Assembly (NCBI RefSeq): GCF_014269035.2
Contig: NZ_JABWRP020000016.1
Span: 62,001 to 126,000 of the forward strand
Source: Pseudomonas vlassakiae
Lineage (GTDB): Bacteria > Pseudomonadota > Gammaproteobacteria > Pseudomonadales > Pseudomonadaceae
DNA length: 64,000 nucleotides
Direction of reading: 5' to 3'
In this document: piece by piece, positions 60,725 to 64,000 of the stretch
Numbering within the stretch: position 1 is the stretch's first letter
Layout of the letters: the number at the start of each line of letters is the position of its first letter
Notes under the pieces: model-generated
Seen by the model: only the letters and a program-made list of their open reading frames with translations
Told to the model about the DNA's origin: nothing
Databases searched by the model: none
Made by a program: the position numbers and the translations under genes

Positions 60725-60870
60725 TTTCGCTTAGTTACAAATCAACTGCAAAAGCGATTCAGCTTTACCTTCGACCTGCCGATAACACCTGCACGAATCA
60801 GCGGGCCCCCAGAACAACAACGCCCTGCGATCGATGATCAGTGAGCGAATGAATTTTCTGGAGAGCGTGC

Positions 60871-62790
60871 ATGAACAGCTGGTTCGCCAATATCAGCGTC
60901 AACCTCAAACTCGGCCTGGGCTTCGGCCTGGTGCTGGTTCTAACCGGCCTGCTGGCCCTGACCGGCTGGACCAGCCTTGGCAGCCTGATTGACCGCAGCA
61001 ACTGGATGGGTGACATCGGTCAGCTCAACAAGGATCTGACCGACCTGCGCATCGCGCGTCTGCAGTACATGATCGCCAATGGCGATGACGCCGCCGCTGC
61101 CAACACCCAGGCCAAGCTCGACGCCTTCAGCAAGCAGCAGCAATACCTGGTCACCACCTTCACCAGCCCGGCCAACGTCGTGCTGCTCAAGGAGCTGGGG
61201 CAGACCATCAGCGAGTACAAGGTATCGCTGAACAAGATGCGCGCCGGCTACAAGAGTTCGCTGGCCGCCCGTGATGCAATGAACGTGTCGGCGGCCAGGG
61301 CCGATGAGGCCATGGAAGTCCTCAGCCAGGACGTCATGTCCCGCCCCGAGCCCGACAGTGTGCGCCTGGCCCAGTACCAGCTGATCAGCAAGGCGCGCCA
61401 GCAACTGCTGCAGGTGCGTATCGACGTGCGCGGTTACATTGCCGACAACAGTGCCGCCAACGAGCAGACCGCCCTGCGCCAGCTGGAAGGTGCGCTGGCC
61501 GATATCGACAACCTCAAGCGCCAGTTGCCAGCTGAAGCCGCCCGTGTCCAGCAGTTCGAGCAATCGGTGCAGGCCTACCGCGATGCCGTGCGCCAGTTCC
61601 GCGATGCGGTTGCCGACATCACCGTTGCCCGCGCCGAGATGACCGTGCAAGGCGCCGATATCGTCAAGCGCAGCGACGCGCTGTACAACATCCAGCTGGA
61701 GCGTCGCGACGCAGAAAGCACCCAGGCCCGCAGCCTGCAGACCATCGCCACGTTGCTGGCGCTGCTGGCTGGCGTCATTGCTGCTGTGGTCATCACTCGC
61801 CAGATCACCCGCCCGCTGCGCGATACCCTGCAAGCCGTGGAGCGCATTGCCAGTGGCGACCTGACCCACGACCTGCGCGTTACCCGTCGCGATGAAATCG
61901 GCGTGCTGCAACAAGGCATCGCACGCATGGGCACTACCCTGCGCGAGCTGATCAGCGGCATCCGTGACGGCGTCACCCAGATCGCCAGCGCCGCCGAAGA
62001 GTTGTCGGCGGTGACCGAGCAGACCAGTGCCGGTGCCAACAGCCAGAAGGTCGAAACCGACCAGGTGGCCACCGCCATGCATGAAATGGCCGCTACCGTT
62101 CAGGAAGTGGCGCGCAACGCCGAGCAGGCTTCTCACGCCGCGACCGGCGCCGATGACGAAGCGCGTGCCGGTGACCGCGTGGTCGGCGAGGCGATCAGCC
62201 AGATCGAACGCCTGGCCGAAGAAGTGCACCGCTCCACCGAGGCCATGAACCTGCTGCAACAGGAAAGCCAGAAGATCGGCAGCGTGATGGACGTGATCAA
62301 GTCGGTGGCCGAGCAGACCAACCTGCTGGCGCTCAACGCCGCGATCGAAGCGGCCCGAGCCGGTGAAGCCGGCCGTGGTTTTGCCGTGGTCGCCGACGAA
62401 GTGCGTGGCCTGGCCCAGCGCACGCAAAAGTCCACCGAAGAGATCGAGGAGTTGGTGGCCAGCCTGCAGCACGGCACCCAGCAGGTGGCCAATGCCATGC
62501 AGGGCAGCCGCACGCTGACCGACAGCAGTGTCGAGCTGGCACGCAAGGCCGGTGCGTCGCTGGAGAACATCACCAGCACGGTGTCGAGCATCCAGTCGAT
62601 GAACCAGCAGATCGCAGCGGCGGCCGAGCAGCAGAGTGCGGTGGCAGAAGAGATCAGCCGCAGCATCCTGAATGTGCGCGATGTGTCGGAACAGACCGCG
62701 GCGGCCAGTGATGAAACGGCGGCGTCCAGCGTGGAGCTGGCGCGCCTGGGTGGTCACCTGCAGATGCTGGTCAGCCAGTTCCGCGTCTGA
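60871..62790 (+). CDS. mcpS: methyl-accepting chemoreceptor McpS (HBM sensor domain)
   Basis: 639 residues, same as P. putida McpS. TM1 (about 12-32), then a periplasmic helical bimodular domain of about 255 residues, TM2 (about 288-308) and a HAMP domain (about 310-360: RPLRDTLQAVERIASGDLTHDLRVTRRDEIGVLQQ). The long signalling helix has the tip VAEQTNLLALNAAIEAARAGEAGRGFAVVADEVR. Arg60 and Arg63, which contact organic acids in McpS, are in place (LTDLRIARLQY). It should sense TCA-cycle acids such as malate, succinate and fumarate. ATG 60871 has GGAGAG upstream. Confidence 0.93.
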   Translation: MNSWFANISVNLKLGLGFGLVLVLTGLLALTGWTSLGSLIDRSNWMGDIGQLNKDLTDLRIARLQYMIANGDDAAAANTQAKLDAFSKQQQYLVTTFTSPANVVLLKELGQTISEYKVSLNKMRAGYKSSLAARDAMNVSAARADEAMEVLSQDVMSRPEPDSVRLAQYQLISKARQQLLQVRIDVRGYIADNSAANEQTALRQLEGALADIDNLKRQLPAEAARVQQFEQSVQAYRDAVRQFRDAVADITVARAEMTVQGADIVKRSDALYNIQLERRDAESTQARSLQTIATLLALLAGVIAAVVITRQITRPLRDTLQAVERIASGDLTHDLRVTRRDEIGVLQQGIARMGTTLRELISGIRDGVTQIASAAEELSAVTEQTSAGANSQKVETDQVATAMHEMAATVQEVARNAEQASHAATGADDEARAGDRVVGEAISQIERLAEEVHRSTEAMNLLQQESQKIGSVMDVIKSVAEQTNLLALNAAIEAARAGEAGRGFAVVADEVRGLAQRTQKSTEEIEELVASLQHGTQQVANAMQGSRTLTDSSVELARKAGASLENITSTVSSIQSMNQQIAAAAEQQSAVAEEISRSILNVRDVSEQTAAASDETAASSVELARLGGHLQMLVSQFRV

Positions 62791-62806
62791 CCTGAGACGT
62801 TCGCGG

Positions 62807-62886
62807 GCACGCCCGCTCCTGCACGTACGGCGCAAGTTTCGAATCCTGCGCTGTACCTGTGCGAGCGGGTATACCGGGGCGCCGAA
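62807..62886. repeat. degenerate REP pair
   Basis: ACGTTCGCGGGCACGCCCGCTCC (62807-) faces a weaker, broken copy GTGCGAGCGGGTATACC (62859-). It lies between convergent mcpS and ggt. Confidence 0.6.
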
Positions 62887-62920
62887 CCGCCGCGAAGTGG
62901 CCAGCCCTGCCGATACAGAA

Positions 62921-64000
62921 CTACTTGACGATCATCCCCACCCCACGCCCACGCGGATCGGAAGCAGTCTCAAGCTGCGCCCCGTTCACCCGGATCGCCT
63001 GGATATCGCCCATCTCCCAGCCCTGATCCTCCAGCACATAGCCCATCTTCTTCAGCTCATCCGCCACCGACCCGGTCAGCGGCGCGTAGCTGTCGTAGTA
63101 GATGGTGTCCTTGGGCAGCAACTGATGGTGCACACGCTGCGCCGCCACGGCCTTCTCCAGCGGCATGCCGTAGTCGTACAGGTTGTTCATCACCTGGAAG
63201 ATGGAGGTAAAGATCCGCGAACCGCCCGGCGTACCGATCACCAGCTCGACCTTGCCATCGCGCGTCATCAGGCTCGGGCTCATCGACGACAGCATGCGCT
63301 TGCCCGGTTCGATGGCGTTGGCGTCACCGCCAACCACCCCAAAGGCATTCGCGGCGCCAGGCTTGGCGCTGAAATCGTCCATCTCGTCATTGAGCAGGAA
63401 GCCCGCGCCCTTGACCACCACGCCGCTGCCGTAATCGAGGTTTAGCGTGTAGGTATTGCTGACCGCATTGCCCTGCTTGTCGACGATCGAGAAGTGCGTG
63501 GTCTGGTGTGGCTCCAGGCCTGGCTTGACCTTGTCGGTTTCGGAAATGGCCTTCGGGTTGACCTGGGCGGCGCGCTTGGCCAGGTAGTCCTTGGCCACCA
63601 ACTGGTCGACCGGCACTTTGGTGAACGCCGGGTCGCCGAGGTAGTCGGCACGGTCGGCGAACACACGCTTTTCAATCTCCGAAAGCAGATGGATGTACTG
63701 CGCCGAGTTGTGCGCAACGCCCTTGAAGTCCGCCGCACGGTCTTCCTTGATCCCCAGCAGCTGGGCCAGGGCGACGCCGCCGGAGCTTGGCGGCGGCGCG
63801 GTATAGACCACGTTGCCACGCCAGCTCAGGGCCATGGGTTCGCGCCACACGGCCTTGTAATCCTTGAGGTCGTCCTTGGTGATCAGGCCCTTGTCGGCCT
63901 GCATCTGCGCCACCAGCAGGTCGGCGGTCTTGCCTTGGTAGAACTCGCTCACGCCCTTGTCGGCGATGCGCTCGAGGGTCTGGGCCATTTCCGGCTGCTT
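62921..64000 (-). CDS. ggt: gamma-glutamyltransferase, C-terminal part (cut by the right edge)
   Basis: About 359 residues are visible; the frame is open to base 64000 and the N-terminal signal and large subunit lie beyond. The autoprocessing Thr is in HQTTHFSIVDKQGNAVSNTYTLN near visible residue 165, the usual start of the small subunit. Later GAGFLLNDEMDDF and SMSPSLMTRDGKVELVIGTPGG are typical. It cleaves the gamma-glutamyl bond of glutathione in the periplasm. Confidence 0.95.
   Translation of the reverse strand, partial: KQPEMAQTLERIADKGVSEFYQGKTADLLVAQMQADKGLITKDDLKDYKAVWREPMALSWRGNVVYTAPPPSSGGVALAQLLGIKEDRAADFKGVAHNSAQYIHLLSEIEKRVFADRADYLGDPAFTKVPVDQLVAKDYLAKRAAQVNPKAISETDKVKPGLEPHQTTHFSIVDKQGNAVSNTYTLNLDYGSGVVVKGAGFLLNDEMDDFSAKPGAANAFGVVGGDANAIEPGKRMLSSMSPSLMTRDGKVELVIGTPGGSRIFTSIFQVMNNLYDYGMPLEKAVAAQRVHHQLLPKDTIYYDSYAPLTGSVADELKKMGYVLEDQGWEMGDIQAIRVNGAQLETASDPRGRGVGMIVK

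Noticed and set aside
60940..62835. 631-codon open frame on the minus strand
   Set aside because: It is antisense to mcpS, with Gly/His/Leu-rich shadow composition.

Overview
The window looks like a chromosomal segment of a Pseudomonas putida-group bacterium. The DNA is GC-rich, genes are tightly packed, and Pseudomonas-type REP palindromes (variants of GGGAGCGG...CCGCGAA) sit in many of the gaps. Several genes match ones I know from P. putida KT2440: the short LOV photoreceptor PpSB1-LOV, the chemoreceptor McpS, the LuxR solo PpoR, the homogentisate genes hmgA-fahA-maiA with hmgR, pcaHG and cioAB. This identification is from memory of families, not from a search. I see no rRNA, tRNA, transposase, prophage or CRISPR array.

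Region by region. 1-6.9 kb: an outer-membrane efflux lipoprotein and an inner-membrane FUSC pump (cut by the left edge), divergent from a LysR regulator; a 2-hydroxyacid dehydrogenase; an EamA transporter divergent from an AraC regulator. 7-13.2 kb (minus strand): a six-gene iron-uptake run, DUF3649 - PepSY reductase-like protein - DUF3325 - FecI-type sigma - FecR-type anti-sigma - TonB receptor with STN domain, with a Fur-like box in front. 13.5-18.7 kb: small housekeeping and stress genes (HPF-like, DUF3509, PsiE-like, a YebG-like gene with a perfect LexA box), a WYL regulator, leucine dehydrogenase and a SirB1-type protein. 18.7-22.8 kb: homogentisate catabolism with its divergent repressor and a perfect 17-bp palindromic operator. 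23-27.6 kb: SDR, Asp-nucleophile hydrolase, LrgA/LrgB with a divergent LysR, flavodoxin. 27.7-29.7 kb: the short LOV photoreceptor, a PilZ protein and a convergent MerR/CarH-like regulator that lacks the B12-binding residues, i.e. a probable light-response cluster.

30-44.5 kb: a monooxygenase-like membrane protein; folM-DUF1244-HopJ; a hydrolase; fabV; a thiolase; metE divergent from an unusual cysteine-rich MTHFR-like gene with a striking tandem operator between them; then yjiA-ybdD-cstA (pyruvate uptake type cluster); an AA10 lytic polysaccharide monooxygenase of different base composition; a small PilZ protein. 44.7-54 kb: xanthine/uracil-type permease, radA, mscL, fpr, ppoR, rlmG, and the cyanide-insensitive oxidase operon cioAB plus a 51-residue DUF2474 gene, preceded by a perfect ANR/FNR box. 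54-64 kb: an MFS exporter, an AzgA-type purine permease overlapping trmA, pcaHG with a PcaQ-type palindrome upstream, a YpfJ-type zinc protease, mcpS, and the C-terminal part of gamma-glutamyltransferase running off the right edge.

Taken together this is core and near-core genome of a soil, aromatic-degrading pseudomonad: aromatic catabolism (homogentisate, protocatechuate), organic-acid chemotaxis, iron scavenging and respiratory flexibility. The most unusual items are the LOV/PilZ/LitR cluster, the metE-linked MTHFR-like gene with its tandem operator, and the LPMO whose active-site histidine does not sit at the expected signal-peptide junction.
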